DNA from: Ligustrum vulgare
Lineage: Eukaryota > Streptophyta > Magnoliopsida > Lamiales > Oleaceae
Direction: 5' to 3'
Length of the DNA: 64,000 nucleotides
Assembly: GCA_963555705.1 (NCBI GenBank)
Contig: OY743188.1
Span: 28,169,383-28,233,382, forward strand
In this document: positions 23,860 through 35,975 of the stretch, piece after piece
How the letters are laid out: each line of letters begins with the position of its first letter
Position numbering within the stretch: position 1 is the first letter of the stretch
Notes under the pieces: generated by a model
Database searches by the model: none
Seen by the model: the letters and a program-made list of their open reading frames with translations, nothing else
Told to the model about the DNA's origin: nothing
Made by a program: the position numbers and the translations under genes

Positions 23860-24010
23860 TTTAGGCGTCGGTTCATGAAGAACCGACGTCTGAACCGGAA
23901 GTTTACGCGTCGGTTCTTGGTGAACTGACGCGTAAACCTTGGACTTTACGCGTCGGTGCCTGAATCGGGTTTAGGCGTCGGTTCTCGAAGAACCGACGCC
24001 TAAACCCTTT
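23860..24010. repeat. Right subterminal repeats of the large CACTA element
   Basis: Direct and inverted copies of TTTAGGCGTCGGTT / AACCGACGCCTAAA mirror the left subterminal region. Confidence 0.85.
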
Positions 24011-24035
24011 TTTTTTCCGCGTTTTTCTACTAGTG

Positions 24036-24960
24036 GCATTCTTACTCTTATATGTTGATGATATGTTATTGGCTAGTCCAAGCAAGGATGAAACCATAAG
24101 ACTATAAAGAAACTTTTAAAATCTGAATCTAACATGAAATATATAGGGAATGCTAAAAAGATCTTGGACATGTGTTGAAAAATATGCTAATAATTTCACA
24201 ACTTCCCTCTTTAGAAAAGGTTATAACTAAGTTTGGTACGAAATGTGCAAACTATTTAAATGTTCATCTTGCTGCACATATGAATCTTTCCACAGCCCAT
24301 TCACCTAAAACTAAAATAGAATTGAAAGAGATGAGTCATGTGCATTTGACAATGATAACAACCAGGCCTGATTTACCATATGCAACTAGTTTTTTTAAGG
24401 AGATTTATGTCCAATCCTGGTAAACCACATTTGGAAGGCATGAAATGGTTACTAAGATTTAAAAAAAAAAAAAAAATTGGTACTTTAAATGTAGGTCTAT
24501 TTTATTGTATAAAAAGGGATCTGATAATTAATCTTAAAATGTTGATGCAGATTTGCTTTGATAAAGACCAAAGAAAATCTACTACTAACTTTTTTACAAT
24601 AGGTGCTAATTGCATAACACGGAAATATAAGTTACAATCAATAGTTACATTATCAAATAATGAAGTTGAATATGTAGCCATTGCTGCGGCTATAAAAGAA
24701 TGTATGTGGCTAAAATGAAATTTAAAAGGAACTGAAATTTTTACATGATCTTGCTACTATATTTACTGATAGCCAGAGTACAGTTCTACTAATTGTTAGG
24801 ACCATATCTATCATGAAATGTCCAACCATAATGGGGTGAAGTACCATTTTATTAGGGAAAAATCAGGTTAGATTAAGTTGTTAAAAATTCACACCAAAAA
24901 TCCTGTTGACATGGGTACTAAAGTGTTCAAGTCATGTTTATCCTTTCTGCATGATACTAG
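24036..24960 (+). pseudogene. Copia pol remnant, RT catalytic motif to RNase H
   Basis: Continues the pol gene cut at 15375. The first 3 bases are the GCA duplication. Readable landmarks are FLLLYVDDMLLAS (the reverse-transcriptase catalytic YVDD), the SPKTKIELKEMSHV segment, an RNase H stretch (KDQRKSTTNFFTIGA, NNEVEYVAIAAAIKECMWLK) at 24560-24718, and the final KIHTKNPVDMGTK-like region at about 24880-24925. Frameshifts occur near 24350-24450 and stops near 24720. It is the 3' half of a dead Copia element; no clear 3' LTR was found. Confidence 0.85.
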
Positions 24961-27890
24961 ATAATTCTTTTACATGTACATGGGAAATGATGTAGGGTTA
25001 CCCACTTGTGTGCACTTTTAGCAACATAGAGTGTGTGTCTTAGAGAACCAATGTCAAGATTGTAGAATTGTGTTTCTAAAAACACGGTTTATTGGGGGCT
25101 AATTTGGTAATTACTCTGAAATGGCATGTTGTTGAGTAGATGACATGTGTAGCTAACTCCCATTGGATGTTCCAACCAATCCTTGGATTGTGCTAGTTGA
25201 AAGGAAATATGGACCTTCGGCCTGTTGTTGAGTAGATGACCTATGACTAAATCTAGTTCTGATTTTGTTTTCTTTAAGGCTGAACGCTCTACTGTTGATT
25301 ATTTTTGTACATAGTGGACATGTTGATCTATGAGCCCATGATTAGGCCATTGTCTAAATGGGTGAATATTTCTGGTGTTGTCTTTGCTTTCTGGTTTATC
25401 GTTATTTTCTTTTATTCGTTCGTTATCAAAATAGACTTATAACTCTATCGCTTAACACAATCATTATTTATACACCAATTTATAAATAACATAATTTCTC
25501 AAACATTTTTTATTAACCAAACACAATTTCTCTTTCAACTTTTCAATCACACATTTTATCTCGAAAATGTAAATAAATAAATTTATAATTTTTACGTGTT
25601 ACTGCCTCAGTTATAAATCCCAGCAAAGAAAAAAATGGTTACTTTTAAAGGAAAATATTAAGGTGATAAAAGGTTGCCTAGTGCAAATTGTCATGGCTTT
25701 TTCTAAACTGAAGTAAAATTTGTTTTACAACTTCGGCATGAAATCTGGTATGGTTTTTTTTTTTGGCCGATCTGCAATGGGAAAATTAGGTTAAAACGAA
25801 ACAAAGTTTTACTTCTATTTTTATTTATTTTTTGTGGCTTTAGAGGAAAATTGTAAACCTTGAATTCTAATTTTTATTCCTTTTGTGGGATGGGGTTGAT
25901 CAAAGCGTAATAATTCGTGTATATAGCCAAGTTTAGGGTATTTTTTCACGATACATGTTGGGATTTGATGAGTGAAATTTCTATGGTAGTACAAAATTTT
26001 CATATAGTCGAGAGCTCAATAGTCTTAAATTTGTCTATCTTTTTAGATATTTTTCTAATCTAATTATTTTTCTTTAAACAAGGATCACATGGAGAAGTCC
26101 TAGGAATTTGGTCTCAATTCTCATAGTTTGTATAAAAATTAGAAAATTTTAGGTGTGGCAAAGCCTAAATAATATTTTTCCTACCATATTTGGAGCTGGA
26201 GTAAAATTGTATATGATTGTCACAATTTTTACTTGAGTTCTCCCATTTTTTTGGATTTTCACATAAATTCTTGTATTATTTTTCACCATCTATCTTTTTT
26301 TTTTTTTCATTCTTCTTAATTTCAAACATAATTCTTGAAAATAATATGGTTTTTACTAACTTTGTATTTTAGATGATAAGTGATACGATCAACTAAACCA
26401 AAAGCGATCATATTTTATTCACAATGTGTCAATGCCTAAACAGAAATTATCGATGAAAAATTTGAAAAAAATAAAAGAAGGAATAAAGTAATTATCTAAT
26501 CTAGCCCCCTTTTATGGTCATCCAATGGTCTTAGCCGCCCAAACTACATAATTAATTCAGGGATAATATTAGAAAGAATTTAGAGAAAAAAATATTCATA
26601 CGAAAACAAAGTCCACTATCTTCCGCAGTACCTACTAAATATTTTACCACAATTAACAGCTCATTAATAACCTAATTTAATTATATTTTAATTTAATTAG
26701 CAAAGCATCTTGGACTAATGATATATAGAATAATATCATTAAAGACAAAATAATGATTAATGTAACTCAGAAAAGTGGTAAAACACAATAATTATATTTT
26801 TTATGTCCTATCTTTTGTCTTTAAAAAATAATAGTTTGTGAGTATGATTTGGCCAGAAATTGAATATAAATTATATAATTAGTTACAATATTTTGTATGA
26901 TAATCCAAACCGATCTAGGTATTTGTGTCACCATCTGCTTGCATTTGGGCGGTGCTATAAATAAAAAGAACATAGCGTTTAAAGAGTCTTCTCGTACCAC
27001 TCTAGTCAACTTCCGACTATAATAGAGTTATAATTACCTTCTTTAATCATATAGATAATATTGAATTAAGTATATTATAGGATAATATTAATTGCGATAA
27101 ATACTTATTTTTCTTATCAAAATTGATTTTTAATTAAAAATAATGAAAAATACTTACAATCATGAAAATTACCATAAAAAATGAAAAGTGATAAAAAAAA
27201 ATGAAAAGTATCACAAGTATCAAATTGTGACACTTTAAAATGATGTAAATTTCAATAAAACAATTTTATTATTATTATTATTATTATTAATTTTTTTTTT
27301 TTTTGAAGTTATGAAGTATCATATTTTTAAAGGAATTATTGTGACACTTCTCAAAAAATCTTTTTTGTTATAATCTTTTTCATCCTCTCAATATATTCAA
27401 AATATTATAGGGTTTATTTCTATATTGCAGGAACAAAGTCAATAAAGATTAATTTTTATTTTATAAATTTTTTTCAGAAAATATATAAAATCCAGAACCA
27501 CGTGAAAATAAAAATAATTGACTATGAATATATCATATTACCTTGAAAATTTATTTTTTTCACAATAAGATGAGAGCTCAAGCTAGCATTGTTAAAGCAG
27601 AAACACTAAATTAGAGTTTATTAGATTATTATTAATATAAAATGGGATCCTCACAAGTGTTCCTCACGAGTAAATAAAATAAAGGAAATATAAAATAATT
27701 AATGGAATAACCAATGAAACCACTACAAATTAAACAATGGCAACAATAAAAATGGTCGGTTAATCAAATATTTATCAATTATGACAATTATTTGTGGGCC
27801 CAATTCTCAATTTTCATCCTCCCATTACAACGGGGAATTAGTAAAAATTCAACGTGATAACCCACATATAAGGCTTCTGCATTAATCCAC
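24961..27890. other. AT-rich intergenic upstream of the aquaporin gene
   Basis: No gene recognised. A TGTTGAGTAGATGAC block occurs twice (about 25131 and 25227). A (TTA)n microsatellite with a poly-T run lies at about 27264-27305. The last few hundred bases are presumably the promoter of the TIP gene; only the TATA box is called. Confidence 0.5.
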
Positions 27891-27898
27891 TATAAATA
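27891..27898 (+). promoter_or_regulatory. TATA box of the TIP1 aquaporin gene
   Basis: TATAAATA lies 118-125 bp upstream of the ATG, a suitable distance for a short 5' UTR starting near 27925. No competing TATA box lies closer to the start codon. Confidence 0.7.
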
Positions 27899-28015
27899 GG
27901 TCCTACCAAATAAGAGTGCCGTAGGAAGCAAACCTAAGTGAGAAATAAGCACCTAATAAGTATTTTCTTGAGTTCTTAGAGAGAGAAGGAAAAAGCACAA
28001 GAAATTTGAAAGAAA

Positions 28016-29309
28016 ATGCCGTTTTCAAGAATTTCGATCGGAACTCTGGCCGAGGCCAGCCACCCGGATGCGCTCAAAGCCGCCTTAGCTGAATTCATTT
28101 CAATGCTCATTTTTGTATTTGCTGGTGAAGGCTCCGGCATGGCTTTTGGTAACAACTTAGGCCCTCGCATAAGTATTATAGTGTGTTTGGTGAAAGTTTG
28201 TTTAAACGATCATCTGATAATATTTTATTGAACAAGTTTTTTTTTGAAGACAACAATTTAAATTATTTCTAGCCACTTTCTAATTTAAAAAAAAAAAAAA
28301 AATTGTGGTCAAAGTTTGTTTAAACGATCATGTGATAATATTTTATTGAACAATTTTTTTTTTTTTTTTTAAAGACAACAATTTAAATTATTTCTAGCCA
28401 TTTTCTAATTTAAAAAAAAAAATGTACCAACGAAATGTTTCATATCTCTATTTATAAATAATATTTATAATAAACAATTTATAAATAAATTGTCAAACAA
28501 AGCCTGAACATTTGTCGGTTATTCTATTTATAATCTAAAATATTGTACGTTTTTCTACAGCCAAGCTTACGGATGGTGGATCGAGCACGCCGGCCGGCCT
28601 TGTTGCCGCTGCTATAGCGCATGCTTTCGCACTCTTTGTGGCAGTCTCGGTTGGCGCCAACATTTCCGGGGGTCATGTAAACCCTGCAGTCACCTTTGGT
28701 GCCTTTGTTGGCGGTCACCTATCCTTGTTGAAAACAATTTTGTATTGGATAGCACAATTGCTTGGATCTGTTGTTGCATGCTTGCTCCTAAAGTTCTCCA
28801 CTGGTGGGTTGGTGAGTAACTAAACATGTTAAGATAACTTGCTTTTTTCATTTTAAGTAAAATAATTACTTATTTATAAGTAACTCTCCGTTAAGTGACT
28901 TGATCTCAAAATTCTTATCTGTTACATTGTGCAGGAAACCTCTGCGTTTGCACTTTCATCGGGCGTATCGTCGTGGAATGCCCTTGTTTTCGAAATAGTG
29001 ATGACATTTGGCCTGGTTTACACAGTGTATGCCACAGCACTGGACCCAAAGAGGGGTGACATAGGTACCATAGCCCCTATTGCCATTGGCTTCATTGTAG
29101 GTGCCAACATTTTGGCCGGCGGTGCCTTTGATGGTGCATCCATGAACCCAGCGGTGTCGTTCGGGCCGGCAGTTGTTAGCTGGACATGGGATAGCCACTG
29201 GGTTTACTGGCTTGGGCCATTTGTTGGTGCTGGAATTGCTGCTCTTGTCTATGAAATCTTCTTCATTAACCAGACAACTCATGAACCACTCCCCTCCACT
29301 GATTACTGA
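28016..29309 (+). CDS. TIP1: Tonoplast intrinsic protein, TIP1-group aquaporin
   Basis: Three exons: 28016-28148, 28561-28811 and 28935-29309, all with GT-AG introns. They join to 252 residues, the usual TIP length. The protein is a six-helix vacuolar-membrane channel for water, and in this group often also urea or hydrogen peroxide. The N-terminus contains [12 protein letters not shown]. The first NPA box is in [14 protein letters not shown] and the second in [14 protein letters not shown]. The selectivity filter reads His (IAHAFAL), Ile (helix 5, GFIVGANI), Ala (ASMNPA) and Val (NPAV), the TIP1 signature. A Cys in [10 protein letters not shown] matches the mercury-sensitive position known in TIP1 proteins. 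The C-terminus is the usual [10 protein letters not shown]. The ATG follows a TATA box and short leader. No defects are seen; the exact paralogue number cannot be assigned. Confidence 0.97.
28193..28423 (+). repeat. 118-bp tandem duplication in TIP1 intron 1
   Basis: AAAGTTTGTTTAAACGATCA starts at 28193 and again at 28311. The copies share the following text through CTAGCCA and CTTTAATT-type runs, differing in a few bases and in poly-T/poly-A length. The duplication lengthens intron 1 without touching splice sites. Confidence 0.9.
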
Positions 29310-29503
29310 GTTTTAGACTTTTAGTTGAGAATAATCTGCTTTAATTTGTAATCAAGTTTGCTGTCTTTGTTGTCATCAGTCCTTTTTTTTTCTTTTTTTG
29401 AGGGAATCAGTTGTTGTCTCTTTCTTCAAGTTTCAAGTTGTCAAACTGCAAGTTTTTAAACTCTTCGACCATAGAATTTGGAGAAGATCTAGAATTGAAT
29501 GTT

Positions 29504-29508
29504 CAATC
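29504..29508. other. Target-site duplication CAATC, left copy
   Basis: CAATC directly precedes the LTR at 29509 and recurs at 35228-35232 after the right LTR. Confidence 0.85.
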
Positions 29509-30143
29509 TGTCGATTTGGAGTAGGATGGAGAAGGGAAAAAATCAAGAAGAGAGAAAAATGATTGAAGTAGACTCAATCATGTAAATCATTGTTCTTAAA
29601 AGATATTTGCCTCTTCTCGATAATTTTGAGTGCTTGAAGGACTACTTTATGATTTGTAGGACTTAATCAAGCCAAAGCTAGAAGAAAACTTAAAGCAGTG
29701 AAGTTTCTTCTAAGAATTTGAATAACACAAGAATTAGAACAATTTTTGTATAATTTGGACAAGACTTTTAATCTTATTGATCTTGATAATAAATCTCCAC
29801 GAAGTGTTGAAACTACACCACAAAGAGTCATGCCTTTCCTTGAAAAGGCTTGAAAAAAATCAAAATTGCAACTTTCAACGATCATATTCGAAAACCACCG
29901 TGCGATTTTAGGTTATAGTGCACTGCGATCGAATGGCACAAAATTACTTGTCAAAAATAAACCTTACAATTGCAAGTCTTTACCAATTTTGAATCTGCTT
30001 CAGATATGTATCAGCTGTGATTGCAAGGCCTTTAGCCCATGCGATCATATAGTTATAAATGTTTCCTCTTGAAATTTTATTTCCTTTTTCATCAATCTTT
30101 TAGTCAAATCTTTCAATATTTCTTTAAACAAGATTTCTCAACA
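29509..30143 (-). repeat. 3' LTR of the antisense Copia element
   Basis: Aligns with 34523-35227 from TGTCGATTT / TGTTGATTT at the inner or outer edge to TTTCTCAACA / TTTCCAACA at the other. It contains the AATTTTGAGTGCTTGAA block shared by both. Confidence 0.85.
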
Positions 30144-30799
30144 ATCCCCCACTTCTTAAACAATGTATATTGAAGGTAATTCAATCAATCGACACTTATG
30201 CATAAGGCATAGATATTTTTAGATTTGAATGTATCTATAGTGTAATTTTTACAAAAGTATTATCAAAATTTTAGGTAGCTTGGGAGCTTTGAGCCAATTA
30301 TTTTTTGTGATGACACTGGTAAGAACACAAACATAGGTACCACGTGTTCATAAGTTCCTCAAACTTGCTTAGAGGTATTATGACCTTTGCTTATCCAATT
30401 CTCAAACTCTTAAGATAGAAACTCTTACTCTCTATTGATATGTATGACATCATCTCAAAGTTTAACTAGGTGAAGTTCTTCTAGTATCTTTATTACTATT
30501 AGAGATATTTCTTTATTAAACTGAATTTCATTAAAATCTTTTCATGATCATCCCTCCATCTTAGTAAAAACCAGCACCTCTTTCAAAGGATAGAATTTTA
30601 TTGATATTTAATAGTGATGCAACAATCCACTTACCGAATGACTTGTTTTTACCATTTGAGCCAGTAAATTATTGTTTTGATAATAATAGGTAGAGTTGCT
30701 ATCATTAGTGTATTTTAGTTAAGGATTTTAAATCACATCCTTCTCGATATTGATTCTACTAAATCTCTTTGAAGAGGTTCAGTTATAGGATCTGCTAGA

Positions 30800-31960
30800 T
30801 TCTTTTATTGACTTAACGTAATTTAAGGAAATTATTCAATTTTTGATTAATTTATGTACCTAGTCAAATCTTAGACTCTTGTGTCTAGACTTTTCGTTAT
30901 ATACTCCATTGTATGCTTTTGATAGTGTTGCTTAACTATCACATAAAATGGATATAGACAAAGAGCTTTTCTTCTCTAATGGAATCTCATAAAAGAGATA
31001 ATTTAGCCATTTTGCCTCCTTTCCGGTTTCAACTAATGCCATAAATTCAGATTCCATGGCTGGGTGAGTAATGTATGATTATTTCTTGGATTTCCAAGAA
31101 ATTGCACCACCTCCCAATGTAAACAAACATCCTGAAGTCGACTTATTCTCTCCAGTGCTAGAGATCCAACTAGCATCAATAAATCCTTCCAAAATTGCCA
31201 AAAATTTGGAATATTGAAGACCTAAGTTCATTATTTTTTTTTCAAGTAACCAAGAACTCTTACAATGGCTTTCCAATGTTCCTTATTAGAATTACTAGTA
31301 AATCTACTTAGTTTACTAATTGCAAATACTATATCTGGTTTTGTGCATTAAGTTGTATACATACGACTTCCTATAGCACTTACATACTTCAATTGAGAAA
31401 TATTGCTCTTCCATCATTCTTTGTAAGTTTTGTACTAGGATCAAGAGGATATTATATTATTTCAAGTTCAAGGGTTTGAGTTTATATATCACATTCTCTA
31501 CATAATGTGATTAACCCAATTAATAACCCTAATATTTTTAGTCACTTTGATCCCCAAAATGTTGTCAATTTCTCCAAGATCTTTCATCTTTAATGTGGAA
31601 GATAGAAACCTCTTTGTTTCTTTGATTATGTTCGTGTGATTACTTATAGTCAAAATTATATTGACATATAAACATATAATGATAATAAAGGTATCACACA
31701 CATTAGAATACAAACATTTATCTGCATTATTATGCACAAAAACAAATGAATTGATAGCTAAGTCAAACTTATTTTGCCATTTCTTAGGTGCTTGCTTTAG
31801 ATCGTATAATGACTTTACCAGTTTACAAACTTTATGTTCATTTTCGGATAGTACAGACTCTTCTGGTTGTTTTAAGTAGACTTCATCGAGGTCTTCATTG
31901 AAGAATGCAATTTTGACATCCATTTGATGAAAATGTAAGTCATTAATTTATAGAGGACAA
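30800..31960 (-). pseudogene. Copia reverse transcriptase and RNase H remnant
   Basis: Minus-strand frame 31923-31498 reads MDVKIAFFNEDLDEVYLKQP, CKLVKSLYDLKQAPKKW, then a mutated catalytic box (CLYVNIILT in place of YVDD). It is followed by the MKDLGEIDNILGIKV motif. Frame 31276-31079 is the RNase H region (FIDASWISSTGENKSTSGC, GGGAISWKSKK), continuing with degraded text to about 30800. The loss of both catalytic Asp residues shows that it is dead. Confidence 0.9.
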
Positions 31961-33734
31961 TGTGGATAATATCCTAATGGATGTTATTCTTTCAACATGA
32001 TCGTGTGTGTCGAAGTGATCGATTTCTTCCTTTTATCGATATTTTTCCCATAAGCCTAGCTTAGAATGTATTTAGAGTATCATCTGAATTGTATTTTCTT
32101 CTAAGTACATATTTGCATCCAGTAGGCCTAGAACCAAATAGTAGATTGGCAAGTTTCCATGCATTGTTTGAAAGTATTGAATTTATTTCATCTTTTATAT
32201 CGTATTTCCAAAAGAGACTATCATGAGAAGTCGTATCTTATTTATAACTCTTAGGATATGCTTCCATCTATAGAATAAAAAGGTATTGTTATTACAACAT
32301 TCTTCTCATTCCCTTCTACTTGTAGAATGAAATGAGTTGAGATCTATTTCATTCGAACCTAGTGACTTTCTAACTCGAACTCTTTTGCTTCTTCGAGGTT
32401 CACTTGAGTTCTCAACATCATTAGTAGATGTTTCCCTTTGTGTTGGTAACTCTTATTGTTTTTCCCTTAAATAGTTACATGAAAATAATCAGTTCTTGAA
32501 GAATTCTACATCATATTATTCAATTATCACATTGATTTCCATGTTTAGCAATCTATAGAATTTACTATTAGTATCATATCCTACAAATGCATGCTTAATC
32601 CCTCTAGAACCTAATTTAATAATTTTTTACCCGTGTTCTTTTAATAGGCAAGACACCCATATACTTTAAAATAACAAATGCTAGGTTCACTTTCTTTCTA
32701 TAGTTTGTATAGAGAGACCTTTGTAATATTTGAATGAAATCTATTTAATATTTCTACAAGAACTTAAGAGGGCTTCACCCTATAAATCAAATGGAAATTC
32801 AGCATGATTAAGCGTAGAGTTTAGCATGAAAACTAAGGTTCCGATTTTTCTTCCAGCCAACCCATTTTTTGGGGGAGTCCTAGGTGCATAAAAAGCATGC
32901 ACTATTTCATATTGTTCACTTCATTTTTATACACTTTAAACACTTCAAATACATTATGCTTATGCTTAATCAAATAAACATAATTGTACACCTAGAATAA
33001 TAAACTATGAAGGTTTTAAAAAATCTATTTCCCCCTCAAGTTAAAATTCCATTTAACTCGCATACGTCAAAGTGGATTAATTCTAAAATACTAGAAGACT
33101 CATTCACACTATGATAAGATTTGTTAGTGTTTTTTTATTATGAACAAATTTTGCTTTCATGTGTCTCTTTAAGTTATATGATATCAAATTATTTTTAAGC
33201 ATAAGTTTCATAGTACTTGTAGCAATATGACATAATATAGCATCTCATATAGTAAATAAATTAAGTGAGTAAACAGTATTAATACTTTTAATCATATCAA
33301 TCTCAAAAGTACAAAGTTTAAGCATCACCTCACTAATGTATACCTTTCCAACAAAGTTTCCATTTCGGGATAGTACAAGCTTCCGGACTCAAATACACAT
33401 TTGATGTCAGGTTTGGTCAACAAATCTCCACACACTAAATTTCTAATCATGTCGTGAACATGCAACATAACTTTCCTGAAGTGAAGATTATATGCCAATA
33501 ATTTCTTTTACGATGATCTTGGAATGTCCTTCATTAACTATTTGTATTTATGGTCCTCTTTTGCCTCGGGATATGTTTTGAAATATTATCTATCATGTGA
33601 TATGTGCACCATTGCAAAAACATCATATCACTGACTAGGAATTTTTCCACGAATAGCATTTACTTCACTTTATTGTAGCCAATATGCTATCTTCTTTTAT
33701 ATACTTCACTTTTCTCTCTTTATTTATTTACTTT
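31961..33734 (-). pseudogene. Copia protease and integrase region, heavily decayed
   Basis: Lies between recognisable gag and RT of the same element, so by position it is the protease and integrase region. Only short scattered similarities survive and no frame longer than about 60 codons remains. Confidence 0.5.
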
Positions 33735-34475
33735 TTATGTTGGAAATCGTCCAAGTTTTTTGCAAACGAAACAATCTCCTTTGAACTTTTTATTTTCTCC
33801 ATTTAGAAATTTGCGCTTGAAACTTATGTTGGAGGGTTTGTCCTTTCAATAGAATTGGCCTTTGATGTGCCTGCATAAGAATGGTCACTCTTATCTCTTA
33901 CTCTCAGTTTTTCCACAATTCTCAAATACTTTTGAAATTGTTCCAATAAAAAGTCCTATAAGCTATGAAGAATCTTCTTCTGGTATCCTTTCCAAGTGCT
34001 TGGAAATTTGGCCACTATATCCCCCACTTGGAATGATTTCAGGAGTTCAATTCCAACGGGCTTTAGTTTGTTTACAAGAAATTGTAATTCGTGCACTTGT
34101 GGAAGTAGGGAAATATTGTCAAAAAATTTCAAATTAAAATATTTAGAATAAGGAACTTTAGAACCTTCCTCATCGGCTTTGTATTTGTTCTCTAGCGCTT
34201 CCCAAATCTCCTTTGCCGATGTAGTGTTGGTATAGAGATGATAGAGTGAATCGGACAAGGCATTGAGTATAGGTCCCTACATATGAGCTCATCATCTTGT
34301 TGGTTTTATCTTTCGGCCCTTACCGCATCCGTATCTTCTTCAATTGGTTTTGGGAGTGGTGCCAATTCTAGATCAAGAATATAGAAGATCTTCAATACCG
34401 TTAGGAAGAATTTGATCTTAATTTACCACCTTGTGAAGTTGGTTCCATCAAAGCGATCCAGTCTTACCAAGTCTC
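33735..34475 (-). pseudogene. Copia gag remnant with decayed zinc knuckle
   Basis: From about 34475 on the minus strand a gag frame can be followed through a stop-containing N-terminus (KLDRFDGTN-like). It continues into 34258-33956 with LYHLYTNTTSAKEIWEALEN and ending FPSTWKGYQKKI, the UBN2-type gag domain. About 33735-33795 holds a CFVCKKLG relic of the CCHC zinc knuckle. Stops and frameshifts separate the parts. Confidence 0.8.
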
Positions 34476-34522
34476 AATTCATGAGTTTAGCTTTGTTCTC
34501 CTTCAAGAATGTCGTTTGATAT

Positions 34523-35227
34523 TGTTGATTTTTCAGCAGGATGAAGTAAAAATGACTCAACAAGAAAGAAAAAGAATAGAAAACAGTAATATATCTGCAA
34601 ATGACCAAAGGAGGCTCAACTACGTAAATCGTTGTCCCAAAATGATATTTTCCTCCTCTCAATAATTTTGAGTGCTTGAAAGACTACTTGGGAAATCGTT
34701 TGTAGGATTAAATCAAGCCAAAGGTAGAAGAAAATTTAAAGCACTTAAGTTTCTTCTAAGAACTTGAAGAAAACTAGAATTGAAATACATTTGGACAAGG
34801 ATTTTAATCTTTTATTGATATTCGTAATTGATGTTCAGTTGTTTTGGAATCTATCACCCTTTTTTAGATTTCTAAACATCTCCATGGTGAAAGCTACACC
34901 ACAAAAAAGACTTGAGAAAAATCAAATTTGCAACTTCTCAACTTTCATATTCGGACTACCATCCGATCGTATGGTTATAGTGCCTTACGATTGCATGACA
35001 ATAATTACCTATCCAAAGTGAAACATGCGATTGCATGATTACAGATCTTACGATCACATGGATTTACCAAATTTTAATTTGTTTCTGAATATGTACTAGT
35101 TTTGATCGCAAGGCCTTTAGTCCATGTTATCTATAGTTATAAATGTTGCTTCTTGAAATCTCATTTCCTTTTTAATCAATTTTTTAGTACAATCTTTCAA
35201 TATTTCTTTAAACACAATTTTCCAACA
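34523..35227 (-). repeat. 5' LTR of the antisense Copia element
   Basis: Partner of 29509-30143. It is longer because of an inserted stretch at about 34815-34885. It is followed by CAATC, matching the left duplication. Confidence 0.85.
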
Positions 35228-35232
35228 CAATC

Positions 35233-35970
35233 CACACCAAACTTGAGATTACATATGAACATGAGTTATTTTCATTAATGAGAAATATAATAGTATCAAG
35301 GACAAAAGTTTTAATTTCACATCGTGACATTATATGTCAACTACCAAGCAATTCATCAAGTTTTTTTCTCTAGACAGTACACAAAAATTTCTATATATGG
35401 ATATTGGGGAGATTTATGTATATAAATTATATTCCAATAATAAACATTTTAAGTTCATAAAATAGGATAGAATTTTGATGCTGAAATCAAATATGTAAAT
35501 TGTAAAGGAAAAAAGCATGAATATGAATCTGATTGAAGCAAGATTGTGGCGCCTCAGATTTACTCCCAATTTCTATGAATTTATTTATTTTTTCACCATA
35601 TTTTTTCAAACAAATAAAATAATATTATATCCATCCACTCTAAATATAAATTTGAACTTCTAATTTTAAAGCATAATCTAACATTATTAAAAATAATTAT
35701 TTATCTCTAAAATTTCATGTGTTATTTAATTTAGAAGGAAACAAAATAAACTAACGATAATATAAAAATATTATAGTTAGAAGTTTATATAAAATTATCA
35801 GTTTAAACAGGGAATCGAGAGCAGAGAGCGAAAGACATTGGGGAATTAGCAGTTTAAAAATATTTAATTATAAAATTATACTATTCTAATTAGTTTTAAC
35901 CTTTTTCGAGTTTCCCTGGATAGACCCATGAACCAAGATCAGGTACCCAGTACACATTCATCCCATCATT
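35233..35970. other. AT-rich intergenic, nothing recognised
   Basis: No coding frame, repeat or terminus that I can support. Confidence 0.5.
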
Positions 35971-35975
35971 TGAAA

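Larger units (their letters stand above)
15376..24035 (-). mobile_element. Complete En/Spm-CACTA DNA transposon, 8,660 bp
   Basis: The left end is CACTAGTACAGAAAC and the right end GTTTTTCTACTAGTG. The element is flanked by a 3-bp duplication, GCA. Both ends carry subterminal arrays of a GGCGTCGGTT / AACCGACGCC motif in both orientations (15398-15680 and 23860-24010), the usual transposase-binding architecture. On the minus strand it holds a TNP2-type transposase (22883-19632) and an accessory gene (19411-16136). It is inserted in the reverse-transcriptase region of a Copia remnant. Five in-frame stops in TNP2 suggest it is no longer autonomous, although the termini and duplication are intact. 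Confidence 0.95.
29509..35227 (-). mobile_element. Antisense Copia LTR retrotransposon, 5.7 kb
   Basis: Bounded by two LTRs (29509-30143 and 34523-35227) that begin TG and end CA, with the 5-bp duplication CAATC outside. A polypurine tract (GTGGGGGAT on the minus strand, 30144-30152) adjoins the left LTR, which fixes the orientation as minus. The interior carries gag, zinc knuckle, integrase, RT and RNase H text in Copia order, all with stops and frameshifts. The LTRs differ by many substitutions and by a block of several tens of bases, so this is not a recent insertion. It begins 200 bp after the TIP1 stop codon and points toward that gene. Confidence 0.9.

Noticed and set aside
28956..29282. 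108-codon minus-strand frame
   Set aside because: Antisense shadow of TIP1 exon 3.
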